Of a stretch of 9,678 nt of DNA, positions 1 to 7,009 are shown piece after piece (the stretch's first letter is position 1; every line of letters starts with the position of its first letter). The notes under the pieces were generated by a model that searched no databases, was not told where the DNA came from, and worked only from the letters and a program-made list of their open reading frames with translations. Source of the stretch: Hyphomicrobiales bacterium. GTDB taxonomy: Bacteria > Pseudomonadota > Alphaproteobacteria > Rhizobiales > Beijerinckiaceae. The position numbers and the translations under genes are program-made. The stretch spans positions 1 to 9,678 of the forward strand of contig OMIJ01000055.1 in assembly GCA_900299065.1 (NCBI GenBank). The letters are read 5' to 3'.

Positions 1-1602
1 GCCGATAAAAATATCGGCTTGCAGAGATTCAATCGCATTGACTTGACGGCGCAGCGAGGACGCAACAAAGCAAATGATGTTGAACGCCAGGCTCCAAAAA
101 ACACCATGCACGAGTTGGGGCATGGAGAGACCAAACAAAGCATTGGGGCACAGGCTCTCGATCCCGAAGGGCCCATCCTGCACAAGCTGGGTGAGCAGAT
201 CATTGCCCGAGGCAAGCGAGGGGATGAGCAAGGTATAAGCCCACATGCCAATACCCGCTGACAGGCCTGCAATAGCCCCGCGCGCCGTTGCGCGGCGCCA
301 AAAAAGCCCCCCAATAAAAGCAGGTGCAATTTGCACAACAGCTGCAAATGACAAAAGTCCAATCGCTGACAGAGCCGTGGCCCCTGCAGATCTAAAATAG
401 AGATAGGCCAAGCCCAGCAATCCAATGATGGCGAGGCGTCGGATCACCAGAACCAAAGACCCCAGATCTTTGGTGAGCGGCAGGCGACGCCTCAATAAAA
501 TGGGCATTACAAGATCATTGGAAACCATGACGGAAAGCGCGACAGATTCAACGATCACCATAGCTGTCGCAGCAGAAAGACCGCCGACCATTGCTATAAG
601 TGCAACCGAATCTGCATTGTCATGCATCGGCAGAGCCAGCACGGTCAGATCACGATCAATCGCACCATCAGCAAAAACAACAAGCCCGGCCAAAGCCAGA
701 GGAATGACGAAGAGATTGATAGCTATGATATAGAGAGGAAACAGCCTGGCTGCGGTTTTAACATCCTTGATTTCACGATTCTCGACCACCAGCATTTGAA
801 ACTGACGGGGCAAGAGAAATATACAACAGGCCGAGAGAAGAATCTCCGTGATCCAAATATCCACCGAGGGAGGATGTTGCGTCATGCTATGAATAGCGCC
901 TGCATCATAGGCTTTTTCGACAAGATCGCCCAAGCCATCGAACATGAACCAGGTGACATAAATCCCCACGATCAAAAAGGCCGCCAGCTTGATGAGGGAT
1001 TCAGTTGCAATGGCGAGCACCAAGCCATCCTGATGTTCAGTTGCCTCAATGCGTCTCGTTCCAAAAGCCATGGCAAAGCCGGCCAATGCGATTGCAACAA
1101 CAGATGGCAAAGCCTGATAGGCCTCTGTGCCCGCCGAGAGATGTCCGGTCTGAAAGGAGCCCAGTACAGTGCCAATGCTTGCGGAAATAGATTTAAGTTG
1201 CAGCGCTATATAGGGCACAGCGCCAATGACCATAATGATGGAAACGAGCGCTGCAACGGATTCAGATTTACCAAATCGGGCGGCAATGAAATCGGCAACC
1301 GAGGTGATATTTTGTGCGCGTGCCAGCCAGACTATGCGCTGCATAAAAGGATAGCCAAGACCTATCACCAGAAGCGGGCCAATATAAATGGGCAGAAAGT
1401 CCAGTCCGCTGGACGAGGCCAAACCCACTGACCCGAAGAAGGTCCAACTTGTACAATAAACCCCAATCGTCAGAGCATAAATACTGGCGCGCAGACGCTC
1501 ACCAAAACGCCGCAATCCAAAGCTATCTCCATAATGCGCCACAACAAACAGCAAGCTCAGATAGACGAGCGCTGTCAGTATAGCGATGGAACTGGCAATC
1601 AT
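1..1602 (-). CDS. Sodium:solute symporter-type sensor histidine kinase, N-terminal part (partial)
   Basis: Partial gene; the left window edge cuts it after 534 codons, still in frame. The translation starts MIASSIAILTALVYLSLLFV and is a run of roughly 13 hydrophobic segments, with the SSS-family signature around residues 45-110 (YCTSWTFFGSVGLASSSGLD, later ITSVADFIAARFGKS). The last membrane segment lies near residues 500-518 and is followed by a basic linker, SLRRQVNAIESLQADIFIG. That linker is typical of the PutP-like sensor domain of CbrA/NahK-type hybrid kinases, not of plain transporters, so PAS, HisKA, HATPase and perhaps receiver domains are expected beyond the edge (inference). Such proteins sit in the inner membrane and couple solute sensing or uptake to phosphorelay. 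The ATG at 1602 is chosen because AGGGG lies eight bases upstream. It is divergent from mscL. A plain symporter is the alternative. Confidence 0.82.
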   Translation of the reverse strand, partial: MIASSIAILTALVYLSLLFVVAHYGDSFGLRRFGERLRASIYALTIGVYCTSWTFFGSVGLASSSGLDFLPIYIGPLLVIGLGYPFMQRIVWLARAQNITSVADFIAARFGKSESVAALVSIIMVIGAVPYIALQLKSISASIGTVLGSFQTGHLSAGTEAYQALPSVVAIALAGFAMAFGTRRIEATEHQDGLVLAIATESLIKLAAFLIVGIYVTWFMFDGLGDLVEKAYDAGAIHSMTQHPPSVDIWITEILLSACCIFLLPRQFQMLVVENREIKDVKTAARLFPLYIIAINLFVIPLALAGLVVFADGAIDRDLTVLALPMHDNADSVALIAMVGGLSAATAMVIVESVALSVMVSNDLVMPILLRRRLPLTKDLGSLVLVIRRLAIIGLLGLAYLYFRSAGATALSAIGLLSFAAVVQIAPAFIGGLFWRRATARGAIAGLSAGIGMWAYTLLIPSLASGNDLLTQLVQDGPFGIESLCPNALFGLSMPQLVHGVFWSLAFNIICFVASSLRRQVNAIESLQADIFIG

Positions 1603-1742
1603 CTGTTTGTCCCCTGCCCTTTAACCAATTTACCACTTGAATCCAGAAAGTTCAGCCCCGGGAGAATTTTCAGGGACTCCTCCTCGAACTGGCATTAAAA
1701 AGGGCGTCCCGGACTCCGGGTTTATTGTTGAGGAGAACATTC
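1603..1742. promoter_or_regulatory. Divergent intergenic region between sensor kinase and mscL, with 5' UTR hairpin
   Basis: This 140-base gap must hold the promoters of both divergent genes, but I cannot assign -35/-10 pairs with confidence. A small perfect hairpin (CCGGG-type stem, 1708-1712 with 1716-1720, loop ACT) lies just ahead of the mscL ribosome binding site (AGGAGA, 1731-1736). Its T-containing tail (TTTATTGTT) is too short and mixed for a good terminator. It may simply be leader structure. Confidence 0.3.
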
Positions 1743-2171
1743 ATGTTTAAGGAATTCAAAGAGTTTGCATTGAAAGGGCCGGTTTTTGATCTGGCTGTAG
1801 GTGTGATTATTGGCGCAGCCTTTAGCAAAATCGTCGATTCATTGGTCAAAGACATCATCATGCCCATCGTTGGCATGTTCGGCAGTGCAGACTTTTCCAA
1901 TTACTTTCTGCCACTCTCGAAAGCAGTCACCGCGACCAATCTGGTCGATGCCCAGAAACAAGGCCCCGTACTGGCCTGGGGTAGCTTTGTGACCTATTCG
2001 GTCAATTTCCTGATCATTGCTTTCATCCTGTTTCTGCTGGTCCGCGGCATGAATAGCATGAAGCGCTCATTGGCCAATGAGGCGCCCGCACCAGCCAAAC
2101 CTGCTGCGCCCAGTGCCAGCGAAGTGCTTTTAACTGAAATCCGCGACCTTCTGGCTAAAAAGCCGGCCTGA
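1743..2171 (+). CDS. mscL: Large-conductance mechanosensitive channel MscL
   Basis: 142 residues, the usual size for MscL. It forms a homopentameric inner-membrane pore that opens under membrane tension to release solutes during hypo-osmotic shock. The N-terminal amphipathic helix MFKEFKEFALKG is followed by TM1, residues 14-44, carrying the family signature DLAVGVIIGAAFSKIVDSLV and DIIMP. The periplasmic loop is about residues 45-75, TM2 is about 76-100, and an Ala/Pro-rich linker (113-125) leads to the conserved C-terminal bundle helix LLTEIRDLLAKK. A TTG at 1725 would add six residues (MLRRTF), but the ATG at 1743 is preferred because GAGGAGA sits at ideal spacing and the protein then begins like other MscLs. 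A strong hairpin follows the stop, so it is probably monocistronic. Confidence 0.97.
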   Translation: MFKEFKEFALKGPVFDLAVGVIIGAAFSKIVDSLVKDIIMPIVGMFGSADFSNYFLPLSKAVTATNLVDAQKQGPVLAWGSFVTYSVNFLIIAFILFLLVRGMNSMKRSLANEAPAPAKPAAPSASEVLLTEIRDLLAKKPA

Positions 2172-2178
2172 TTGCTCT

Positions 2179-2210
2179 GCCATTGCGCCGGTGAAACCCG
2201 GCGCAATGGC
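2179..2210 (+). terminator. Hairpin terminator after mscL
   Basis: A 13-base-pair perfect stem (GCCATTGCGCCGG at 2179-2191 pairing with 2198-2210) encloses the six-base loop TGAAAC, eight bases after the mscL stop. The tail is CCTTATAAGG and has no proper T run, so it may be an imperfect intrinsic terminator or an mRNA 3'-end stabilising hairpin. Stem strength and position support a transcript end for mscL. Confidence 0.7.
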
Positions 2211-2242
2211 CCTTATAAGGCTCAGACAGAGGCGCAAAGGCG

Positions 2243-2271
2243 TTGCAGCGAGAGCTTCTGCATGATTTAAA
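2243..2271 (+). promoter_or_regulatory. Possible sigma-70 promoter for the AbrB-family gene
   Basis: TTGCAG (2243-2248) and TTTAAA (2266-2271) are separated by 17 bases, in the gap between the mscL hairpin and the AbrB-family gene. Each box matches the consensus at four of six positions. The position is right for a leader of about 50 bases. The call rests on sequence only. Confidence 0.35.
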
Positions 2272-2328
2272 GCGGCCATCCTCACCGACCGTTTGGGACG
2301 ATTCTGCTCCTATCGGCAGAGACATCAC

Positions 2329-3411
2329 ATGGCGCTCAAGACGGCTTTTTTCGTCAACGAACCCAAATTTTCAGGCCAGCTCACCACACTTCTGGTCGGT
2401 GCAGCCGGGGCATTATTGTTTCGCCTTGCTGACGTGCCTGGCGGGGTCATGTCCGGATCCATGGCGGCGGTCGCCCTTTTTTCTGTGCCAGGCTGGGCCA
2501 CTTCCATTGGCACTATTCTGCGCCTGACAGCACTCATCTTTTCGGGTGTGTCGATCGGCTCGGCTGTGACGCCTGAGACATTACGTGGGATCGCGACCTA
2601 TCCCCTCAGCCTTGTGATGATGTCGATCAGCGCCCTGGCAGTGACCGGAGCGTCCACCTTATATCTGATGCGCTTTTATGGCTGGAACAAAGCAACGTCC
2701 CTCTTGTCCTCAACGCCAGGCGGATTTTCATCGGCGCTGAGCATTGCTGCTGTCACCAATGCAGATATTCCGCGCATAGTGATTGTGCAGATGTTTCGCG
2801 TGTCCTTTCTCATGGTGATCTTGCCGATTGTTGTCTCTGGGGCAGGCGTGCATTTGGCAACACCGGGCATTCACGCAGTCGATTCCTACTCTGTCATAGC
2901 TTTGATCCTCATTCCGGGTATTGCCTTTGGTCATTTTCTTGATCGCCGCAAATTGGCTGGCGGCATGTTTCTGGGCGTGATGCTGGTGTCGGGCACAATC
3001 CATGGATTGGGCATAGCGCCTGGCAGACCTCCTGACATTATGATGTTTTTCAGTCAAATGATGATCGGCAGCTGGATTGGATCGCGCTTTGTTGGTTTTC
3101 AATGGAAAACATTAGGCAGTATGATGGGTGCCGCCATTGGATCCATCGTCGTGACTTTGGTTGTTGCGACAATTTTTGCCGAGCTGACCTCCTTGCTGCT
3201 GGGGATTTCCTTTGGATCTGTGATGGTCGCTTTTGCGCCCGGTGCTTTTGAAGCCATGACCATGCTAGCCTTTTCACTTGGCCTTGATCCGCTTTATGCG
3301 GTCGCGCATCATTTGGGACGCTTATTGCTGATGACGATTGCCATGCCAGTTCTTGTCAAAGCTTGGCTTAAGGATAGCATGTTACCGACTAAAACACGCA
3401 GTTTTAAATAG
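2329..3411 (+). CDS. AbrB-family membrane protein (putative transporter, PF05145)
   Basis: 360 residues, the normal length for this family of polytopic inner-membrane proteins. They were once misnamed ammonia monooxygenases and their substrate is mostly unknown. The characteristic internal duplication is visible: STPGGFSSALSIAAVTNADI (from residue 128) and FAPGAFEAMTMLAFSLGLD (from residue 302), each followed by a helix containing xxR (VQMFR; HHLGR). About ten hydrophobic segments surround these, and a short polar tail ends in TKTRSFK. The ATG at 2329 begins MALKTAFFVN and is only weakly preceded by a purine-rich GCAGAGA. An in-frame TTG at 2293 would add a polar, unconvincing 12-residue stretch and lacks a ribosome binding site. 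It converges with the helicase gene, leaving only 19 bases between stops. Family assignment is firm; function is not. Confidence 0.88.
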   Translation: MALKTAFFVNEPKFSGQLTTLLVGAAGALLFRLADVPGGVMSGSMAAVALFSVPGWATSIGTILRLTALIFSGVSIGSAVTPETLRGIATYPLSLVMMSISALAVTGASTLYLMRFYGWNKATSLLSSTPGGFSSALSIAAVTNADIPRIVIVQMFRVSFLMVILPIVVSGAGVHLATPGIHAVDSYSVIALILIPGIAFGHFLDRRKLAGGMFLGVMLVSGTIHGLGIAPGRPPDIMMFFSQMMIGSWIGSRFVGFQWKTLGSMMGAAIGSIVVTLVVATIFAELTSLLLGISFGSVMVAFAPGAFEAMTMLAFSLGLDPLYAVAHHLGRLLLMTIAMPVLVKAWLKDSMLPTKTRSFK

Positions 3412-3430
3412 ATCTGTTTGACGAGAAAGA

Positions 3431-4525
3431 TCACGCCACAATGGTCATGCGTTTGACTGATCGGGTGATGGCTGTATAGAGCCAACGATGACTATGCTCG
3501 CGAAAGGCGCGCGATTCATCAAAGAGCAGGACATCATCCCATTGTGAACCCTGCGCCTTATGCACAGTGAGCGCATAGCCATAATCAAATTCATCCGAAC
3601 CTTTGCGCAAGGAATAGGGAATCTCTTCCTGTGCCTCGAAGAATTGCGGCAGAACGGCAATGCGTTGGCCTTTGTGCGCGGGATCATCCTCGGGGATAAT
3701 GCTCATGCGCAATTTACCATTGCGTTGACCCGAGAGTGATTTGACGATCCAGAGGCCGCCATTGAGTAGCCCTTTGGACTGATCATTGCGCAGGCAGACG
3801 AGCTTATCCCCTGCCTCTGGATAGGCGTGCTTAAACCCAAACAACTCGCGCAATCGCTGATTATAAAGTCGCCTTGTGCGATTGAGGCCAACAAGAACCT
3901 GATCAGCTTTGGTGACCATAAGAGAGTCAATCTGATTGCGGCTGATGATCCTGCTTTCGCCATATTGGCCATGAGCCAGAGCACCACCTTCGCGCACAAT
4001 CATCGACAAACGAATAATGGGATTATCGGCAGCTTGTCTGTGCACTTCGGTGAGCATGATATCAGGCTCGACTTCCGTAAAAAATCCACCGCCCTTCACC
4101 GGGGGCAATTGCGCCGGATCTCCTAGCACCAGCACCGGCTTGCCAAAGGACAAAAGATCGCGCCCAAGCACTTCATCCACCATGGAGCATTCATCAATGA
4201 TAATCAGGCTCGCATCGGCCGCAGCGCTTTGCTCATTGATAACAAAAGAAGGCTCTTCGCTATCAAGATCCTTGGGGCGATAGATCAGACTGTGAATGGT
4301 TCTGGCATCTGTGCAGCCTTTCGAGCGCAGCACCATTGCCGCTTTGCCTGTGAAGGCCGCAAACAGAACATTGCCGGAGACATCTTCGGCAATATGCCGC
4401 GCCAAAGTGGTCTTGCCAGTTCCCGCATAGCCAAACAGGCGGAACAATTGCGGGCGCCCCGTGCGCAGCCAGCTCGCTACGGCCTTGAGTGCCTGATCTT
4501 GCTGGGGGGACCAGACGCGGCTCAT
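3431..4525 (-). CDS. Short RecD-like superfamily 1 ATP-dependent DNA helicase
   Basis: 364 residues with all core SF1B motifs in order. Walker A is GYAGTGKTT (32-40). A TGKAA motif (59-63) is followed by Walker B, LIIIDECSMVD (107-117). Motif III is VLGDPAQLPPV (133-143), then LTEVHRQ (158-164), a UvrD_C_2-type region with YALTVHKAQGSQWDDVLL (317-334), and finally RWLYTAITRSVKRMTIV (347-363). It should unwind DNA 5' to 3' using ATP in the cytoplasm, by analogy with RecD, RecD2 and phage Dda. It lacks the N-terminal extension of RecD2 and there is no recB or recC nearby, so it is a stand-alone helicase of unknown pathway. The ATG at 4525 has a G-rich GGGGTAGGG just upstream. It is divergent from the 15-codon ORF at 4604. 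Confidence 0.93.
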   Translation of the reverse strand: MSRVWSPQQDQALKAVASWLRTGRPQLFRLFGYAGTGKTTLARHIAEDVSGNVLFAAFTGKAAMVLRSKGCTDARTIHSLIYRPKDLDSEEPSFVINEQSAAADASLIIIDECSMVDEVLGRDLLSFGKPVLVLGDPAQLPPVKGGGFFTEVEPDIMLTEVHRQAADNPIIRLSMIVREGGALAHGQYGESRIISRNQIDSLMVTKADQVLVGLNRTRRLYNQRLRELFGFKHAYPEAGDKLVCLRNDQSKGLLNGGLWIVKSLSGQRNGKLRMSIIPEDDPAHKGQRIAVLPQFFEAQEEIPYSLRKGSDEFDYGYALTVHKAQGSQWDDVLLFDESRAFREHSHRWLYTAITRSVKRMTIVA

Positions 4526-4603
4526 GCCCTACCCCAGAAGGGATAGCAAGTCAGAGAGGATGCCAGAATCACACTTCTGCAGGAAGGAAAAAGGAGGAAC
4601 GAC

Positions 4604-4651
4604 ATGCGCCCTTCTAACACGTTTCAACGCCAGAGTGTGAAGCTGTTTTAA
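4604..4651 (+). CDS. Possible 15-residue micro-ORF with a near-perfect Shine-Dalgarno
   Basis: AAGGAGGAA (4591-4599) lies six bases before an ATG that opens a 15-codon frame, MRPSNTFQRQSVKLF, ending in TAA just before the convergent end of the neighbouring gene. The Shine-Dalgarno is the best in the window. The peptide is basic, has no run of a single amino acid, no signal sequence and no membrane segment, and there is no plus-strand gene after it, so an amino-acid attenuator leader is unlikely. A weak five-pair hairpin (4564-4568 with 4575-4579) precedes it. It may be a real small protein or a chance purine-rich stretch in the helicase upstream region; I do not recognise it. Confidence 0.3.
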   Translation: MRPSNTFQRQSVKLF

Positions 4652-4657
4652 GCGATC

Positions 4658-5053
4658 TCAGGCAGCTGCCAGACGCGTCTGAGCCAGCTGCGAGGCGATC
4701 TCTATAAAGGTGCGACCATAATTTCGGACATTGGCCGGAGAGCGATGAAAGCGCAACATTGTGACATTCATCAATTCATCGAGGATCAAATGATCCACTT
4801 CATTGAGAATATCCATCCCAATGCCCTGACTGCGCGCTTTGTTTTGCAATTCCCGGCGGGCATGCAAAGCAAGCTTGTCCTGCCCGGCCAAGAGATAACG
4901 CCAGAACAATCTATGTTGAACAATAGCCTGATTGGTCTGCGCCCCATTGTTCTTTAGATGGTTCCCATAAAAGCCATGAATCTGATCAGCAATGATCGGC
5001 TCGGCCCAGCCAGACATATCTTTGAATAAATATTTCAAATCTTCATTTCGCAT
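4658..5053 (-). CDS. Hypothetical all-helical protein, 131 residues
   Basis: I do not recognise this protein. From the ATG at 5053 (MRNEDLKYLFKDM), chosen because GGGG sits six to nine bases upstream, it has 131 residues. A TTG at 5086 would add 11 residues without a better signal. It is soluble and mostly helical by composition, with no signal peptide or membrane segment. Notable stretches are IIADQIHGFYGNHL (20-33), HRLFWRYLLAGQ (47-58), QGIGMDILNEVDHLILDELM (76-95) and a final amphipathic helix NYGRTFIEIASQLA (111-124). The order of a leading acidic helix, an FY pair, a (W/F)-rich LLAGQ segment and a GIGM turn faintly recalls globin-sensor domains, but the expected proximal histidine is not there; this is speculation. 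It is flanked by AT-rich DNA upstream and stands alone. Confidence 0.7.
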   Translation of the reverse strand: MRNEDLKYLFKDMSGWAEPIIADQIHGFYGNHLKNNGAQTNQAIVQHRLFWRYLLAGQDKLALHARRELQNKARSQGIGMDILNEVDHLILDELMNVTMLRFHRSPANVRNYGRTFIEIASQLAQTRLAAA

Positions 5054-5209
5054 TGATGACCCCAGCGAATCAGTCCAACGCAGCAATACTCTATTGATCC
5101 CATAGAAACGATGAGAACAGTTTGTTAGGCAATAGCCTTCGAAGCGAGTAACAAATATTTTTTAAAAGATTTTTACTGAGTGATTACTTGGTTCTAATCA
5201 TCCAATATA

Positions 5210-5222
5210 CTACTTAAAGTAG
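5210..5222. other. AT-rich upstream region with a 13-base palindrome
   Basis: The gap 5054-5243 between the 131-residue protein and the MFS gene is distinctly AT-rich, with runs such as ATATTTTTTAAAAG, and presumably holds the promoter of the 5053 gene. I could not resolve a convincing -35/-10 pair. Within it CTACTT-A-AAGTAG is a perfect 13-base inverted repeat about its central base. It could be an operator or part of a weak 3' hairpin after the MFS stop (5244-5246); its centre is too tight for a stable stem-loop. Confidence 0.25.
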
Positions 5223-5243
5223 CGATTAAAATTTGTTCGTCTT

Positions 5244-6476
5244 TCAACTGCTGAGCTGATTGCGCTCGCGTAATTTCGGGAACCAGCGCGCCCATAAAAG
5301 TGTGATCAGCAGAGAGCCAATGCCACCAATAATGACAGACGGAACAGCGCCCACAAATCCCGCCAGAACACCTGATTCAAATTCGCCCAGCTCATTCGAT
5401 GCACCAATGAACAGACTATTGACCGCCGATACACGCCCGCGCATTTCATCAGGTGTTTCAATCTGCACAATGGTAGAGCGAATGAAGACATTGACCATAT
5501 CTGCTGCGCCAAGAATAGTCAGAAAGAAGAGGGAGAGATAAAAATTCGTTGAAAGGCCAAAGCCAATCGTCGCTAGGCCAAAGATGGCAACAGCGATGAA
5601 CATTTTATGGCCAACCTTTTGTAGATCTGGCAATTGCGCCAGGACCAGCGCCGTTACAAATGCACCCACAGCCGGCATTGTGCGCAACAAACCAAGTCCG
5701 AAGGGACCGATAAATAAAATATCGCGCGCATAGATAGGTAAAAGCGCCGTTGCTCCGCCCAAAAGAACTGCAAAGAGATCGAGCGATACCGAACCGAGCA
5801 AGACTTCATTTGACCAAATGTAACGCATGCCTGCGGTCAGATAATCCCATGTCAGTTTTTCCTTGGCACGCACACGCAGGCTAGGACGGATTATCAAGAG
5901 AAAAACCAAACAGGCTGAATAAAAAATTGTGGTAACGAGAAAGACGACTTCGGGACCAAACCCGTAGAGCAAGCCGCCAATGGCCGGGCCGGCAATGGTG
6001 GCAATCTGCCAGGCGGAAGATGTAGTTGCGACTGCGCGCGCGAACATGTCTTTTGACACAAGATTGGGAAGCAGCGCCTGACCCGCTGGATTGGAAAAAG
6101 CCCGCGCTGTTCCAAAAATAGCGACTATTGCAAAAATAAGCTCGACCTGTGTGCGCCCTTCATAGGCAATCACGAACAGACAAAAAGTCGCAGACAGCAT
6201 CAGAATATAGCAGACGACGAGGACAAAGCGGCGATCAAAACGATCTGCCACATGGCCTGCCAGCAGAGCAAAAATCAGATTGGGAGCAAAAATACACAGC
6301 CCCACAAGACCAAGCGCAAAGGCGCTATCAGTCAGTTGATAGACCAGCCAGCCAACCGCCACATCGATCATTTGCGAGGAGAGAGACGATAGCAAACGCG
6401 AGGCAAAAAAGGCCGCAAAATCGCGATTTTGAAAAACAGCTAAAGCACCGGGTGACTTTTGATCTGATAAAGTCAT
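5244..6476 (-). CDS. Major facilitator superfamily transporter, EntS-like (MFS_3)
   Basis: 410 residues with about twelve hydrophobic segments. Signature motif A between TM2 and TM3 is GHVADRFDRR (74-83). The second half carries the conserved block TIVQIETPDEMRGRVSAVNS (334-353) followed by GASNELGEFESG, diagnostic of the enterobactin-exporter/MFS_3 type. Members are inner-membrane, proton-driven exporters, several of them for siderophores or drugs; the substrate here is unknown, and no siderophore genes are in view. The ATG at 6476 is chosen because GATGAGG lies about six bases upstream. An 18-codon upstream ORF overlaps this start by four bases. The gene is separated from the cold-shock gene by that gene's terminator, so it likely has its own promoter in the 6477-6594 gap. 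Confidence 0.92.
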   Translation of the reverse strand: MTLSDQKSPGALAVFQNRDFAAFFASRLLSSLSSQMIDVAVGWLVYQLTDSAFALGLVGLCIFAPNLIFALLAGHVADRFDRRFVLVVCYILMLSATFCLFVIAYEGRTQVELIFAIVAIFGTARAFSNPAGQALLPNLVSKDMFARAVATTSSAWQIATIAGPAIGGLLYGFGPEVVFLVTTIFYSACLVFLLIIRPSLRVRAKEKLTWDYLTAGMRYIWSNEVLLGSVSLDLFAVLLGGATALLPIYARDILFIGPFGLGLLRTMPAVGAFVTALVLAQLPDLQKVGHKMFIAVAIFGLATIGFGLSTNFYLSLFFLTILGAADMVNVFIRSTIVQIETPDEMRGRVSAVNSLFIGASNELGEFESGVLAGFVGAVPSVIIGGIGSLLITLLWARWFPKLRERNQLSS

Positions 6477-6529
6477 CCAAGCCTCATCTTAGCGCGGACA
6501 GCCACGCTCTTCATCGCAAACAAATCCAT
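6473..6529 (-). CDS. Possible 18-residue upstream ORF overlapping the MFS start
   Basis: The frame ATG at 6529 reads MDLFAMKSVAVRAKMRLG and stops with TGA in an ATGA overlap with the MFS start codon. That geometry suits translational coupling. Against it, the ribosome binding site ahead of its ATG is weak (TAAGAA) and the peptide is unremarkable, so this may be chance. Confidence 0.18.
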   Translation of the reverse strand: MDLFAMKSVAVRAKMRLG

Positions 6530-6590
6530 GCATTGTTCTTAAGTCAGGACAACCCATATGGCCAGAGCTGCGACATTAAGATGAAAGATG

Positions 6591-6627
6591 TTTTCAAAAC
6601 AAAAGGGCTCCGGCATAACCGGAGCCC
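6591..6627 (-). terminator. Intrinsic terminator of the cold-shock gene
   Basis: Read on the minus strand, a nine-pair GC-rich stem (6619-6627 with 6605-6613) with the five-base loop TTATG is followed directly by TTTTGTTTTG. It starts 24 bases after the cold-shock stop codon. Stem and U tract together make a textbook rho-independent terminator, isolating the gene from the MFS gene. Confidence 0.93.
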
Positions 6628-6651
6628 TGAACTGGATACAGCCTGGCGCGA

Positions 6652-6858
6652 TCAGGCGCGCAGATTGCCAGCCGATGACTTGCCCGAACGACGATCGGTC
6701 AGCACTTCATAGTTGATCTTCTGGCCTTCATTGAGACCTTTCAGACCAGCCTGCTCGACAGCGCTGATATGGACGAAGACGTCCTTACCACCATCGTCGG
6801 GCTGGATGAAGCCATAACCCTTTTGAGAATTAAACCATTTTACGGTTCCCGAAGCCAT
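6652..6858 (-). CDS. CspA-family cold-shock protein
   Basis: 68 residues, a complete single cold-shock domain. The RNA-binding motifs are RNP1, KGYGFI (13-18), and RNP2, VFVHI (27-31), preceded by the conserved start GTVKWFN. The protein binds single-stranded RNA and DNA through exposed aromatics, melts secondary structure and supports translation, at low temperature or generally. The ATG at 6858 has AGGAAAGGG upstream. It has its own terminator and a short structured leader, so it is monocistronic. Many alphaproteobacteria carry several paralogues, so I give no numbered gene symbol; whether this copy is cold-induced cannot be read from the coding sequence. Confidence 0.97.
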   Translation of the reverse strand: MASGTVKWFNSQKGYGFIQPDDGGKDVFVHISAVEQAGLKGLNEGQKINYEVLTDRRSGKSSAGNLRA

Positions 6859-6888
6859 GGGAAACCCTTTCCTAAATAGAACAATGCT

Positions 6889-6938
6889 GGCCCGCCAGAG
6901 ACGGGCCGGTGAAGTATCGATGTTCGGGGGGTCGTCAA
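6889..6938 (-). promoter_or_regulatory. Candidate promoter and leader hairpin of the cold-shock gene
   Basis: On the minus strand TTGACG (6938-6933) is a good -35 box. The -10 is less certain: TACTTC lies 16 bases downstream and GATACT 14. A start near 6905 would give a leader of roughly 45 bases opening with a perfect six-pair GC hairpin, GGCCCG with CGGGCC (6902-6907 and 6889-6894, loop of seven). This lies 30 bases before the start codon and could affect mRNA stability or temperature response. The box positions are by eye. Confidence 0.35.
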
Positions 6939-7009
6939 GTCATGCACTTTGGTGCGGGCCAAGTCTTTCGGCCAAATATCGATGATTAAAATATAAGAGC
7001 TCGCTTGCT

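Noticed and set aside
622..1431. Long plus-strand open frame of 269 codons
   Set aside because: It lies antisense to the sensor-kinase gene; its translation is rich in Cys, His, Asn and Arg with no fold-like pattern, while the minus strand gives a clear symporter protein.
2728..3102. Minus-strand frame of 124 codons within the AbrB-family gene
   Set aside because: Polar, His/Asn/Arg-rich shadow of a membrane protein gene that shows the family duplication on the plus strand.
5150..5175. T- and A-rich run as a possible terminator or origin element
   Set aside because: No GC stem, no repeated motif; it is simple AT-rich intergenic DNA.
6149..6712. Plus-strand frame of 187 codons
   Set aside because: Antisense to the MFS gene and crossing the cold-shock terminator; composition (Gln, Arg, Ser-rich) is that of a shadow frame.
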